DNA of 46,138 nucleotides from contig JBBHKE010002748.1 of NCBI GenBank assembly GCA_037447655.1, positions 115,459 to 161,596 on the forward strand, in the 5' to 3' direction. Position numbers and translations under genes: made by a program. This DNA comes from Zygnema cylindricum. Lineage: Eukaryota; Streptophyta; Zygnematophyceae; Zygnematales; Zygnemataceae. Shown here in pieces: positions 20,420 to 32,309 of this stretch. Under the pieces are notes generated by a model. That model had not been told where the DNA came from, did no database searches, and saw nothing but the letters and a program-made list of their open reading frames with translations. The number at the start of each line of letters is the position of its first letter. Position 1 is the stretch's first letter.

Positions 20420-21120
20420 GGGCTCTGTACATGTCGCGGCCGTACAGTCGAAAATGTAAAGCAGGTTTCCAACAGAACCGTACAGGTGAATGCTCAGGTT
20501 TATATAATGATCCGTACGGACTCTAATGTAAAGCGTCAATCGTTCTCGCATGAGGGTGACGTTTTGCGCTTTTTATAGGAGGCAGATTTTCCGCCGTCGA
20601 TTCGGTACGGCGTAGAATCCTCAGTCCTGTACTTTTGACGGTCGGAGGAAACATCGACAAAAGACATTCACGGTTGTCTTGCCGTCGCTGCATCGTCCGT
20701 ACAGAAGAAAGCTCGTCCCAGTTGTCACAGCCTTATGGAAAGTCGAATATCTGCAAAATCTGGGGCGAGGAGCGTTTGTCGTATTCGGAAGCCCCTACTC
20801 GGCACTGGCGGGCGTCAGACATTCGGGTTTCCAAATTAGTACGGCCTGCGACACTCCATCGTACCCTCCGCGATGGGCGGGCAGCTTCACCCGTGCGAAC
20901 AGCACGACCGTACAGTATGACCGTACAGTAGGCTTTTGCGCGACAACGTTTGCATTTTTACATTCGGGTTCGTGTGGATCGTGGGAAAACCTGAGCGTCG
21001 GCCGTACGGCTTGCTGTTGGAAACCGTCGTCTCCTGGGGACTTGGCGGCTCTCCACTGTACGGGAGCGGCACATGCGGAGCCGTACACTGTCGACATGTC
21101 CGCTCAGATTTTCCGTACGC
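20420..21120 (+). promoter_or_regulatory. GTAC-rich upstream region of the Root_cap-type gene
   Basis: About 15 GTAC tetramers occur in 700 bp where roughly three are expected by chance. Nine of these are CCGTAC, several in the forms CCGTACAG and CCGTACGG. GTAC is the core recognised by plant SBP/SPL transcription factors, including the copper regulator SPL7/CRR1. The cluster ends about 40 bp before the TATA box at 21160. Function is inferred; GTAC-rich stretches also occur in the copia-1 LTRs, so part of this may be transposon-derived. Confidence 0.45.
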
Positions 21121-21159
21121 CTCTACCTTATGGCGAACGGTCCGAGGACAGTCGAACGC

Positions 21160-21317
21160 CATATAAGGAGAGGCGACACTTTCCCGACAATCGCTACTCT
21201 CTCTCTCTCTGTCTCTCTCTCCCGCCTCCACTTCGCCTGCGTCCCCACCACCCTTCTTCTCTCTCCCTCATTCGCCTTTCTTTCCCTTTCTTCCAGTAAA
21301 TCTCACTCGTACTAAGA
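21160..21317 (+). promoter_or_regulatory. TATA box and 5' leader of the Root_cap-type gene
   Basis: CATATAAGG at 21160-21168 is a good TATA element, followed by a pyrimidine-rich leader (CT runs near 21190-21290) typical of plant 5' UTRs. The first ATG with a good signal peptide is at 21318, giving a leader of about 120 nt. The start site is not directly observed. Confidence 0.55.
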
Positions 21318-24300
21318 ATGGCTTTCTCCTTATGGCTTCTGGTGGGTCTTTTCGCGATTTGTCGGCCATCCATTTTCCCCGTTGTGGTGAGTACCCGTCC
21401 ACGAATGAGCCATTAGAAGGGCGAGAATCTCGGTAGACGCTGCAGAAATAATATTTTTAAAGGCACCTCATGATGAGTAATTTCTCAAACTAAAGTAAGA
21501 TGCACACACCTTATGAGAATCGAAATTCACAGGTCCCCTGCATTTTGGGTCACTATTACTCAATTCGTCATACATTTTGCTCAAACTTAGATCAAGCAAA
21601 GGAAGTCGCTGTTTTATTTTCAGCTCCAGAAACTGTTCTGCAGGTTACTGACCACATTACAAAAACTATTTCTATGTTTTCAGGATGCATCTGCAATTTT
21701 CGGAAAATTTGTTTGCAACCGTTGTTGGGATCGATGGGATTCCGGAATGGACGATCCAATCAGATGGAACAAGGTCGGTTGTACGGACCAATCCTGTAAA
21801 AATGTTTTATACATTTCGATGGTAGCCTTTCTGTAAATGTGGACATGCCTGTCATTAGTCATGATATTGCAAAATAAGCATATAAAGGCAAATAGTTCTA
21901 AATATAACACCGTCGTGCTTTACCATTTTGTCAACGTAATGGTAGCGAACAAGTGACTGTAAAAAGTATGCAAAAGGCGAGATTTATGGTTATCACCATT
22001 GTTTTTACCTCTTCACACCGTACATTGCAGAAACTTTTGGCTCAAAAACACTTCTTCAGAGATGTACTGCATTTCTTTACAAAGAGACAAAAGCAGTTAA
22101 TTCATGAGTCGTTAGTGCAAACGCTTGAAATAAAAGGATTGCTTTAGAACCCGAGCAAGATTTCCGTCGGGTTTCAGAACCTGTGAAATTTTTTGAAACT
22201 TTTTCTGTGTTTCTTTGTGTCCAGGTTACAGTAAATTGCTCTGTAAAATGCGACTATAAGTCTACTTTTGTCGTGGCCACAGGCCTCACTGGAGCTGATG
22301 GAAACTTTACGGTGTGCATTAAAGTCTCCTTCATTCTTAAAACTCCATTGCAAGGATAAAAAGTGGAGCGGATCAAAAAATATTCTGATGTCCATGTTAT
22401 TTTAAAATCATACAAATGAAATTAAAACGTTTTGTAGATCGGAACGCTAATTTGGAGTTCAATTTCAATCCCGGTGTCGATGTGGATAACAATGTCAATG
22501 TTAATGTGATTACCATGAATGCCCATTTCAGTGTCAATGTAAATGCCAATGTCAATACCGAGGTCGTCGCCCATATCGATGTCAAAGTCGACTGGAGGTC
22601 GTTTGTAACTCAAACGTCAATTTCCATGCTGATGGGGATGTGGAATCTGATATGTAAAATCAAATAAAATGGACGGCTAATGATGAATTAGATGCCGATA
22701 CGGGCGTTATGTCCATCGTGTAACTGGATGTCCATGTCTATTGAAGTGTTGTCCTTTATATCAAGCTTGACGCTCGTTGTATATCATGTGGCTGATGATA
22801 ATGTTGTTCGGTTGAAATCCTGCGTGTAATTGTGTTCTAATCCCATGGGTAACTGGGTGCAGATAAACATCGATAGCGCTACCAACTCTCTGATTCTTAA
22901 CACACTTTATGTCAATGGAAACCCCACAAACGGATTTTTGCCAGGGGGCCCTGTCTTGAATTGTGTCGTAAAGACCAATTACCCGGATTGTGATACTCCT
23001 ACTTTTCATAATGGAGAATGCAACGGGGATCGCGAATGGGTAAGTTTCCAAGTAGAAACCCATTACCCATCTGAGTCGGGTTTTTTTTCTGTTTATACCA
23101 CTTTCTATATATTATAGGAATGATGGGAATATAGCCTTTTGGCATTGCCACTGAAATCAAACTAGTCGTTTAACGTCCAGAAGTTGACATCCGAGGCATA
23201 AATTAACGTTCAGCGAATCCAGGTCCATTTCAGTCTTCCAGCTCACTATAATTTCCCTCGAATTCCACAGGGGAATAGCCAAACAAGCAACGTGGATCTT
23301 GTGAACATTAAATCTGGATCGGTAGATATGCGAATCAACGGTCGAATTTGCAACTCTCCTTCCAGTAAGTACACAATGTGCCCGGTGAAGAGAAGCCCCC
23401 CTCCACCAAAGAGAAGGCCTCCTCCACCCAAGAGAAGTCCTCCTCCACCGAAAAGAAGTCCTCCTCCACAGAAGAGAAGTCCTCCTCCACCGAAGAGAAG
23501 TCCTCCTCCACCGACAAAAGCATCACCTCCACCCGGTTCTTCTCCACCTCCAACTTTAAGTCCCCCACCAGCAACCGATTTCCCTCCACCGACATCTTCT
23601 CCTCCACCAACAGCCGGTTCCCCCCCACCAACAACCGGTTCCCCCCCGTCTCCTCCACCTTCCACTCCACCTGGAGGAGAAGGGGACCCTCACTTCATCG
23701 GAGCAGACGGTTCACATTTCGACTTCCAAGGTAAACTTTACACATCTTTAAAATGCAAAATACGGTGGGAATCACTTCCAAACAACGGAATGAATCATGC
23801 GTGTAAAATTTTAACAACACGTCCATGTACTTTGATTCGTAAGTTAGTAACGTGACTAGTTTTGTCTGGATTTTTCAGGTGAACCAAACACAACCTTTTG
23901 TTTGATCAGCGACACACACATTCACATAAATGCGTACTATGGCGGCCGGTACGAAAGTCAAGGCAACAAACCTCTCACATGGATTCGTAAAGTTGGTATA
24001 TTGTGGGGCCAAAATACAATCGTTCTCGCAGCAAGGGAAGGCCCTGAGTGGCATTACGACAACGGGTACTTGGCGAGCATAGAAGTAAATGGCGAACCTT
24101 TTAAACTTGGGCAGGTGGGAGATTTTGTTTCGTTTGCCGATGGGTCTATCCAGATTCAATGGATTGGTGCAAAAGTTCGGAGCGGCAAAGATTTTATCGA
24201 CATATACCAAGTTATAATTGCAAGTGTTTTGAAACTACGTGTGATGATTCGGCCTGAAATGGCATTATTGCGAACAAAGACCGACGGCGTTATCCATGTA

Positions 24301-24944
24301 GACTTTGAGCTGCCCTTGCTCGATGTATCCGATAACGTTCATGGGGTTTTGGGCCAAACTTACCGCACCGACCATAGAAACCGACTGTGAGTTCTTTAGA
24401 CCTTGCGAACTTGCTCTTTGCACATCTAGTAATGCAATCTATTACTGCAAAATTTGTTAAGGGCACAAAATTCTAATTGGATGGCAGCTTGTTCACACCA
24501 TAATGATAGTACGTTTTATAAAACCGGAGCTCTACATTGATTCCAGTTCATTGCATTTTTTTGTCCCGTGGTTGTCAAAAAATCCGTCCGCTTTGACATT
24601 CTTGTAAATCCAAGTTTTTGCCCTTGACGAATTCAAGAAATATACATATGCTCGTTCTTCTTTTTATTTGTGTATGTTTTCTGCTTTCGTATGACAGCTC
24701 AAAGCAGAAATTGACGTGGAGTGGATGTGCGAAGGCATACATTGTAGTAGGCGAAAATGCTGAAGGTTTCCTTGATGGAAAGGTTTCTGATTACATGTCT
24801 TCCGGTTTGCTACATCCTGACTGTCGGTATTCTCGGTTCGTTCAAGCCCACAATCGAGACGAAGAATTGGCACAGGCTACCGAACTAACGACACCACGTG
24901 TGAAAAATACAAATGATATCGACAACATCAAAACTGATGAGTAG
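21318..24944 (+). CDS. Secreted Ole e 1-like / extensin-like / Root_cap-domain protein, 7 exons
   Basis: The predicted product has 545 aa and is probably a secreted wall or mucilage protein. Proposed exons: 21318-21386, 21684-21773, 22225-22311, 22863-23039, 23271-23730, 23879-24386, 24698-24944. All junctions are GT-AG and the frame stays open. Exon 1 is a signal peptide (MAFSLWLLVGLFAIC). Residues 24-141 resemble an Ole e 1-like cysteine module (CNRC, VTVNC, TGLTGADGNFT, NCVV, YPDC). Residues 183-276 are an extensin-like linker of SPPPPKR repeats. From 279 (GDPHFIGADGSHFDFQG) to about 511 it matches Root_cap-family motifs as I know them: IHINAYYGG, TWIRKVGILWG, and a late SSGLLHPDC. No key break is seen. 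The donors of exons 2 and 3 (GTCGGT, GTGTGC) are the weakest calls. The exact biochemical role of Root_cap proteins is unknown. Confidence 0.85.
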
Positions 24945-25304
24945 ATCTAAGAGAAAAGCTGCCGGCTTATGAAAAATAGGCCGAACTTCATATTTTATAA
25001 TTTGAGAGAATGGATACCACTGTTATGTATACATGCTTTGTTTCATACATTGAATTTGTTTGGTGAGTTTTGTTACTTTCAAGGTGTTCGCAGCTATGAT
25101 AGAGGCAATTTTTGTAACATATTGTAAAATGAACCAAAAGCAAATAGAGTGACCCGCGGATAGAGTCCGATTACAACTCTCGCGTAAGTCTGAGATTTTT
25201 CGGATATGAATACAGGTTATAGCGATTTGGTTTAGTTTACTGGTGATTACCAGGTTGCGAGCAGCGTGTACTTAAAAATTAAATTTTATAGTGTTAGTTA
25301 TTTC
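24945..25304. other. 3' flank of the Root_cap-type gene
   Basis: Probably 3' UTR and intergenic sequence. No clear AATAAA signal is visible right after the stop codon. No gene seen. Confidence 0.4.
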
Positions 25305-25606
25305 ATCAGTGAGGTGGGAGAAACAGCTAGATTCTTGTACGTGAAAATTGTAATTCAGCTGACCAGGTGATTACGGTGGTTGCTGCCTAGTTACAAATTG
25401 GTATAGCGTAGTACCTTAAGTGTAGGTAATATATGGGTATTATTGTTTAACATTCTTTTGTAAGGTGAGGTCTAAAGAAATGATATTTGTTCGTTATCTT
25501 TGTCAAGCTTAAGTAAAAAAACTAAATTGCAAGAGATTTGTGGTCCTATTCGAATTTGAAAGTGAGATCATGATGTTTTATGACTCTTAGTAAGAATGGT
25601 TGTACA
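25305..25606 (+). repeat. Direct repeat, upstream copy (about 302 bp)
   Basis: It matches 27207-27510 in the same orientation, at roughly 88% identity by eye. Both start ATCAGTGAGGTGGGA and end TTGTACA. Between them lie 1.6 kb containing repeat copy B. The repeats might be the tail of the repeat family rather than LTRs, because no target duplication is seen. Confidence 0.75.
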
Positions 25607-25904
25607 TGTTGAAATACACTTAAAGCGGTATAAAACTACTTGTTGTTTTCTACACTGTTTTAGGTGTCCTAATTGTTACGCCATACGTCCAGTACTTTGT
25701 TTTAGCGTTGTGTACTTTATTTATTGGAACGTACATACCTTTATTAGAATCGTTGATTCTTGCGTAGGAATCCTTTTAGACTTAAATTCCTTTAACCGCT
25801 AGATGTACCTTCCTAAGTTAGGCTTTGATTAGATGTACCTTTAAAGCCTTTTTGCGGCTACCTCTTAATCCGTCTTACTATAGGACTGCCTAGTTTCGTC
25901 TATT

Positions 25905-27206
25905 CCTCGCCGACCAGTCTCGCCATTCGCGGCTTGATCAGAACGTCTCGTTTCTTGCGTCTTCGTCAAGCGACCTTTAATTCAAAAGAATGCTTATGAA
26001 CGAACTTACACCTAACTGACTTATAAAATGCCAACTAAGGAATTCTCGCGCCTCCTAAAACCCAATTCCAACAGTAACCTGTAAATGTCATATTCAAAAA
26101 CAAACCTTTCATCACCATCCCAGTTTCCCAAGCTTAACAAACTTCTTACATTTCTTATCCATCTTCACCTTTTTCTCTCTCTACTCTCCACCCATCCCCA
26201 AACAATATGGCACGTGTGGAAGCCTTCTAGTTCTATATCTCTCTTTAGCAACCATGGCTCCTTCTCTCGCCCATTAAGCAAATGGCCACGGATCTCACTC
26301 TCCCCACCCTCCTCACCGTCCTCACTCTGGCCACCCTCCTCACTCTTCCCATCTTGCCCACCTCTCCCATTCCTCTTATCCTCCCCACTCTCCCCATCTA
26401 CCACTTATCACCGATCCTTCCCATCCTCCCAAGCCTCCAAATCCTCTTCATCCTCCATGTGTAGGGTCCACCGCCATCTTCTGAGCTTCTTAACCACACA
26501 CGTGTGAAAAAGCTGGCACCTGTGAATAAGTCACCTTATTCTCCCACACCCGTGACCAAGTCTCCCCATTCGCTAGAGCATGTGGGAAAACCTCCTCACT
26601 CTTCTCTGCGTGAGAAAAAACCTCTCCCATACGTGTGAACAAGCCACCCCATTCGCCCTAATCTCTCACACACTAACTACACAGCTGTCGAAATTGTCAA
26701 TTCCTTCACACGTGAGAAAGAGGTTTAACATTGGGCAAATCGGACTCTTTGAGAAGACAGGGAACTTGATGGGAAATGCAAGAAATGAATTCATCAAAAA
26801 TGAACTTGGGGAACGTAAAGGAGAAAATTACTCATGCTAGAGGTTTAAATGGACTTCCTTTTAAATTAACAAAAAATATTTTTTTTTATTCTTTTCTTTT
26901 TTTGGGTCGACAGTTTGGAAATATATTTCTTGTTTCGGACAGCAGACAGGCTAAAGAAAGATGCTTGTTGGTGCTTGCCATCTTCCCGACCCCGAAAAAT
27001 AAATGGGTAGAGGGAGGACATCTACATTAGGAGGGTTGATTTGGATTTTCAGTTTGGGTGTTATAAGATAAATTTCGGAATCAATGTCTACGAAATTATG
27101 GGTATGTGTTTAGCATTTTTAAATGTGTATGGCTACCATGGGTTTATCAGTGGAAAATTTAGCATTTGGTGATTTTATCAATTCTTTTATACTAGTCTCT
27201 CTCTCT
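25905..27206 (+). repeat. Repeat family copy B (5' part only)
   Basis: It carries the first 1.3 kb of the family: CGCCGACCAGTCTCGCCAT start, a degenerate TGTAAAT in place of TATAAAT near 26078, C-rich stretch, CACGTG modules, an 84-codon open frame at 26776-27030, and a short CT run at its end. It resembles copy C more than copy A. With copy C (33005-34285, opposite strand) it forms a long inverted pair. Confidence 0.75.
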
Positions 27207-27510
27207 ATCAGTGAGGTGGGAAATAGAGTTAGATTCTAGTACGTAAAAGTTGTAATTCAGCTGACCAGGTGATTACGGTGGTTGCTGCCTAGTTACAAAG
27301 TGGGATAGTATAGTATAGTAAGTGTAGGTAATTTATGCGTATTATTGCTATGTTAACATTCTTTTGTAAGATGAGGTCTTAAGAAATATTATTTGTTCGT
27401 TATCTTTATCAAGCTTGAATAAAAAACTACATTGCAAGAGATTGTGGTCCTATTTGAATTTGAAAGTGAGATCATGATGTTTTATGACTCTTAGTAACAA
27501 TGCTTGTACA
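27207..27510 (+). repeat. Direct repeat, downstream copy (about 304 bp)
   Basis: This is the partner of 25305-25606. It begins exactly where copy B stops, right after its CT run. Confidence 0.75.
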
Positions 27511-28938
27511 TAAAGTCACTTACTTGCCCAACTGTTGTGATATGTTAATTGTGGTGGATGAATTATGGAGTTGATACGAAGAGTACTGACCTGAAAACTT
27601 TCTCTACGCTTTTGAGTGCCCCTAGCCATGCAGACCATTTTCCACAGTACACACTATCAACGTTACCAGAAATCTTTTCCTGGGCACTATTTTTGGTAAG
27701 GTCCAGCTTACATTGAAGGTTATCGCCAACCTTTTCCTAGTTTTTGCCCTGTTTTCATGCAGATTTTACCATGTATGGTTTGAAATCTAAAAGCATGTCC
27801 TCCTATTTTTTGTTTTGATATTGAAAACGTCACAGGACAATACGCAAAACCCAACATTACAAATGAAGAGCACATAGACCTAACGAAGGTCGACACCTTA
27901 GCAGCAAAATATTCAAAGACAATAGGTGCATAACCCTGATGGTTGCAAAAGAATGTAAATTGATCGCAGAGGCGCAGGTGTGAGAACATGGTGTGGTGAA
28001 AGAAGATTGTTACGGTACTGTCAAATAAATTTCTTGGACAATGTTTTCCAGAAAAAACTTTACGTACAACCTGGGCAGGTTAATTTATGTAAACATTCAT
28101 TTTTTGCCTTTGGAAGTGTCAATGTCTACGCAAACTGGCTCAAGATGACATCCTTCCTGAGCATATTCAATTGTTTGAATGTGCTTGTCGTAATTCGGTT
28201 GGTTGCTTATATTCCAGCCTCCAGTCTTTATTATTTGGAGGTACATTTCACGACGTTGAAACCTGTGCTTACTATTTTGAGGAATATTTCTGGGACTCGA
28301 AAATTGCAGGGACCATTATCAAACCTGGACAATTCTATTCCTAGACAAAGAACCACCGAACGGAAAAATTACTAGAAAAGGCATCCTCGCCTGGATTTTT
28401 CCGAATCGAGTGTTAAAGTTAGATGTCAACAGTAGCTCTGTCAGTAAAGGAATCTCAGTAGCCGAAAGCAGTGAATAAAAGAGTAACTAACAATACGAAG
28501 AACAAATGTATGCAAATCAAGCAGATATGAAAAAAACAAGCAATGAAATGATAAAGGACACGTAGTATGTGTGACTCCCTCATGGGAAATAGATATTTCT
28601 AGAAATTTGTGTCAATTTTATCTCTTGTAACGCCTTTTAAAATGTTTAGTCTAAAACCTGGTTAATTCGCCTGTATCAACTCGATACCAGAAAAAAAAAG
28701 GAAGTGGAGTTGTTGAAAAGAAACTATGAAAATCACAAAACAAAAAATTCACTATGGATAAACAAATTATAAACATACATATGCAAAAAAAAAACAGCCA
28801 CCATGGTTTTACAATCCGAAAAAAAACTGATTTTTTTGAAAATTTCTAAATTTTCTGAAATGTTTCCCAGAATTTACCACACCAAGACTCTAAAAAAAGT
28901 CAAATTTTATAATTTCAAATATTTCCTTAATACAACTG

Positions 28939-29047
28939 ACCTCACCGTTCAGGAAAAAGGTTTGTTCGCTGCCAGACAATAAGCAAAAAAAGACATCACT
29001 CATCAGTCTATCTACTGCGCGAAACAACAAAATGTTTTCAAATTGTT
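28939..29047. repeat. Left 109-bp direct repeat flanking copia-3
   Basis: It matches 32632-32740 over the full 109 bases with three differences. Copy A shows only one such site in the family (near 15570), so the doubling belongs to the copia-3 insertion. The length is far beyond the 5 bp made by copia integrase. Confidence 0.88.
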
Positions 29048-32000
29048 TCAAATTGCCCGGACAAGGGTTCAGTGCCCGGGGAGACGTAACCTTCGGGTTG
29101 GCGGACAAATATTTCTTCCTTAAGGGCGCCATACAGGAACGCCGTCTGGACGTCCATCTGATGGACGTGCCAGTCCTGAGAGGAGGCGAGGGAGAGGAGG
29201 ATGAGGATTGAGGCGAATTTAGCAACCGGCGCGTAGGTATCTGTGAAGTTGAGACCTTCCTTTTGAAGGAAGCCTTTAGCAACGAATCTGGCTTTAAACC
29301 GATCTAGGGTGCCGTCAGATTTAGTCTTTATCCGAAAGACCCATTTAGAGCCGATGACTTTGCGGATATGGGGAAGAGGTGTAAGCTCCCATGTGCCATT
29401 CTTTTGAAGGGACGCGAATTCGGCATCCGTTGCTGCTTTCCAATCTGCAGCATTAGGACCAGCCATGGCAGAGGTGAAGGATAAAGGAACATCAAATGTT
29501 GCGATGTTGGCGACACCATGGACCGCGCGCCGAGCTTCGATTCGGGCGCTTTTCCGGAGGACAGAGGGCTGAATGGGCAGAGAGATCTCCGGAATTGCAC
29601 GCGGAATGGTGTAAAGGGGTGCATCTGGATGAATGGGGAAGAGGGAGTAAGGATCGGAAAGGGCCCGTTGAAGAGGGAGGGATTGTGATTGAGGGGAAAG
29701 ACTAGAGGTGGTTCGGACAAGGTCTGAGGAGGGAATGGCGTTAAGAATAGAGACAGTAGGAGTGGAGGAATTGGGAGGAATCACGGATATGGGAGCTGAT
29801 GGAAGAGGGGAGGGGAGGGCGAGTGAAGGAGGGGAAGGAGGAGGAGGGTAAAGGAGTTTGTTGAGGAGGGGTGTTTCATCGAATGTCACGTCGCGGCTCA
29901 GTGTGACTTGCCGTTCGTTGATGAGCCATATTCGGTATGCTTTTGACTCGTTCGAATATCCGACCAAGTATCCAATCTTCGCACGGCTGCTCCATTTTCC
30001 AGCAGGCGAAAGATCTTTGATCCAGGCAATACTACCGAATATTCGCAAATGACTGACGTTCGGTTTTGTTCCCGTCCAAGCCTCGTGAGGTGTCAAATTC
30101 GGTAGACTGGAAGTCGGACAGAGATTTCAGAGATAGTTAGCCGTTGTAACGGATTCCCCCCAAAATATTGTTGGGAGGCCCGCAAAATGGAGCATGGAAC
30201 GTGCCATGTTGATGACGGTACGGTTGTACCGCTCAGCGACACCGTTCTGTTGTGGCGTATATGCCACTGAGGTCTGGTGCGTGATTCCATGGACAGAGAG
30301 AAACGAGGCAAATTTTGTGGAACAGAATTCGCTGCTGTTATCTGTCCGGAGAATTTTCATCCTCGAATTATGGAAATTTTCCACTTTTGCTTTGAATTGT
30401 TGAAAGGTGGCAAAAGTGTCAGATTTTCGGCGAATTAAGTAGATGTGACAGTAGCGTCTGGCGTCATCAATAAACGTGACAAAGTATTGGGATCCATTGT
30501 TACTTGAAACGGACATCGGTTCACATAAATCAGAGTGGATTAAATCAAGTGGTCCGTTGGATTTGGACGTACTTGAAGGAAAAGACGGTCGAGAAAACTT
30601 TCCTTCGACGCAACCGGAACAAAACAGGAGTTTCTGATTGGCCAAGGATTCCAGACCAGTCACAAGACCTTTGTTTAGGTCATGGAGACTGGAGCAGGAC
30701 AGGTGGCCATATCGGAGGTGCCACTTGGAGAATGTGGCGTGTGAGGAAGTGACGGCCATGTTAGCGAATCCAATGGGTGAAAAGGACGAGAGAATGTAGA
30801 TGTTGCCCTTTTTAACGCCGAATCCGACCGTCGATTTTGTTGTGGATAAAAAGTTAACGCGATCGGAGGAAAAAACGGCTGTTGCTCCTTGTTTTAAGGC
30901 CGCACCGACAGAGAAGAGATTTTTTCGTAATTCCGGTACAAGAAGGACGCTGGAAAGAGTAATATTGGTCTGACAGTTGGAGTTGGAAGGTGTGACAGTA
31001 CGGCCGATATGAGTGGCCATAAGAGTACTGTTGTTGCCAAGTACGATTGGCATTGGTGGACAGAGTGGAGTCAAGTACGATTGGCATTGGTGGACAGAGT
31101 GGAGTCAGAGAAGAGAACCAATCGGCACGTGATGATAAATGGTGGGATGCTCCCGAATCAACGATCCAAGTGGAGTCAGGGACTTGTGATGATTGGTGTA
31201 CCACGGAGGATAATGCAAATCCGTAGTCGGATTGCGTCATTGATGGCGGCAGATTGGCGTTATCTACCGATGAGTGGTGTACGGGTGGTTGATTTGATGC
31301 CGACAGTGGGTAAGTAGGAACGTATCCGGGAGTTCGCGAAGTGGAGTGATTCTCCAATTGATTTGGACCGTACGGATAGTGGGAGTCGACAAAAGGATTG
31401 GTTTGGGAAAATTCCAAATTTCCGAGAGCAAATGTACTCTCAGCAGATGAAGCTTGGCTGTGGTATGATCCACGACCTCCAAGATGACCTCGTCCACCAG
31501 TACGGCCGGGTCCACCTTGCCGTTCATGTTTGCGTTTAAGCGCCGGACACACATCGATGATGTGATCTGACGCTCGACAACAGCGACAGGTGGTGGAGGA
31601 AGATTTTGGCGGCCTGGGATTGGGTGAAAAGGTGGCCAGGGCGACTCCTGATGTTGTTTGAAACGATTGTTTCATTTTCTTATGAACCAGTCGCGCTGTT
31701 AGGGTCAGAATGGTTAGAGCAACTGTAGAGTTGTCAAGAGAGGAAATGAGCGCGGCATAGTGATCTGGTAAACCTCCCAAGATTGCTGAAATAAGATCCT
31801 CATCAGAGATTGGCGATTTGATGCTCCGGAGTTGACCGGCCAGCGACTTGAGTTGTTGGACGTAGGTTTGAATAGAATCAGTAGGCAGCTTGCGGTAAGT
31901 GTTGAGCTGCCTTTTGAGGAAGAGCTTGTTGGACCAGGACTGATTCTCATATGCGGAGGTCAGGAGTGACCACGCATCATGAGCAGAAGTTGAGTCGCGG

Positions 32001-32248
32001 ACAATATTGATCTGAGATGACTCAAGAGAGAGGACAAGCCGAGAGTGGGCTTCCTCGTTTTTAGCGAGCCAGATTGTTTTGGCGGCAGCGTCAGGTGGTT
32101 CAAGTTCGCTACCACTAATAATCGACCAAAGTTTCTCACAACGCAATAAATGTTCTATCTGGTATTTCCAACCGTAGAAGTCTGTTCCATTGAATTTGGC
32201 AACGGTGTTTGCGTCGCCGGGCCCATAACCTATGACAGTTGAAGTCAT
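29048..32248 (-). pseudogene. gag-pol: copia-3 gag-pol remnant
   Basis: The start is ATG at 32248 (MTSTVIGYGPGDANTVAKF), not the upstream ATG in the leader. The UBN2-type capsid (DFYGWKYQIEHLL to GGLPDHYAALISSL) is followed by a CCHC knuckle (CRCCRASDHIIDVC) and protease WIVDSGASHHL. A 34-bp tandem duplication at 31038-31105 shifts the frame inside protease. The next frame (31074-30127) holds the pre-integrase zinc domain (HLRYGHL...CSGC) and the integrase core (HSDLCEP, RTDNSSEF, NGVAERYNRT). A second shift lies near 30100-30127. The last frame (30096-29048) carries the end of integrase, a Pro/Ser-rich linker and the start of reverse transcriptase (MDVQTAFLYGAL), then ends abruptly. Confidence 0.87.
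31038..31105. repeat. 34-bp tandem duplication inside copia-3 protease
   Basis: A 34-base unit beginning CAAGTACGATTGG is present twice, exactly, at 31038-31071 and 31072-31105. Since 34 is not a multiple of three, it shifts the frame right after the protease active site. Confidence 0.92.
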
Positions 32249-32309
32249 GGTAGCAAATAGAGTGGAAAGAATAGGAACAGACAATGCTCTGTTTTGATTA
32301 ATGATTAGA

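Noticed and set aside
23246-23670. Gly-rich (GGGGLLFGG) and Glu-rich frames overlapping exon 5
   Set aside because: They are other-frame readings of the SPPPPK-coding repeats of the Root_cap-type gene.
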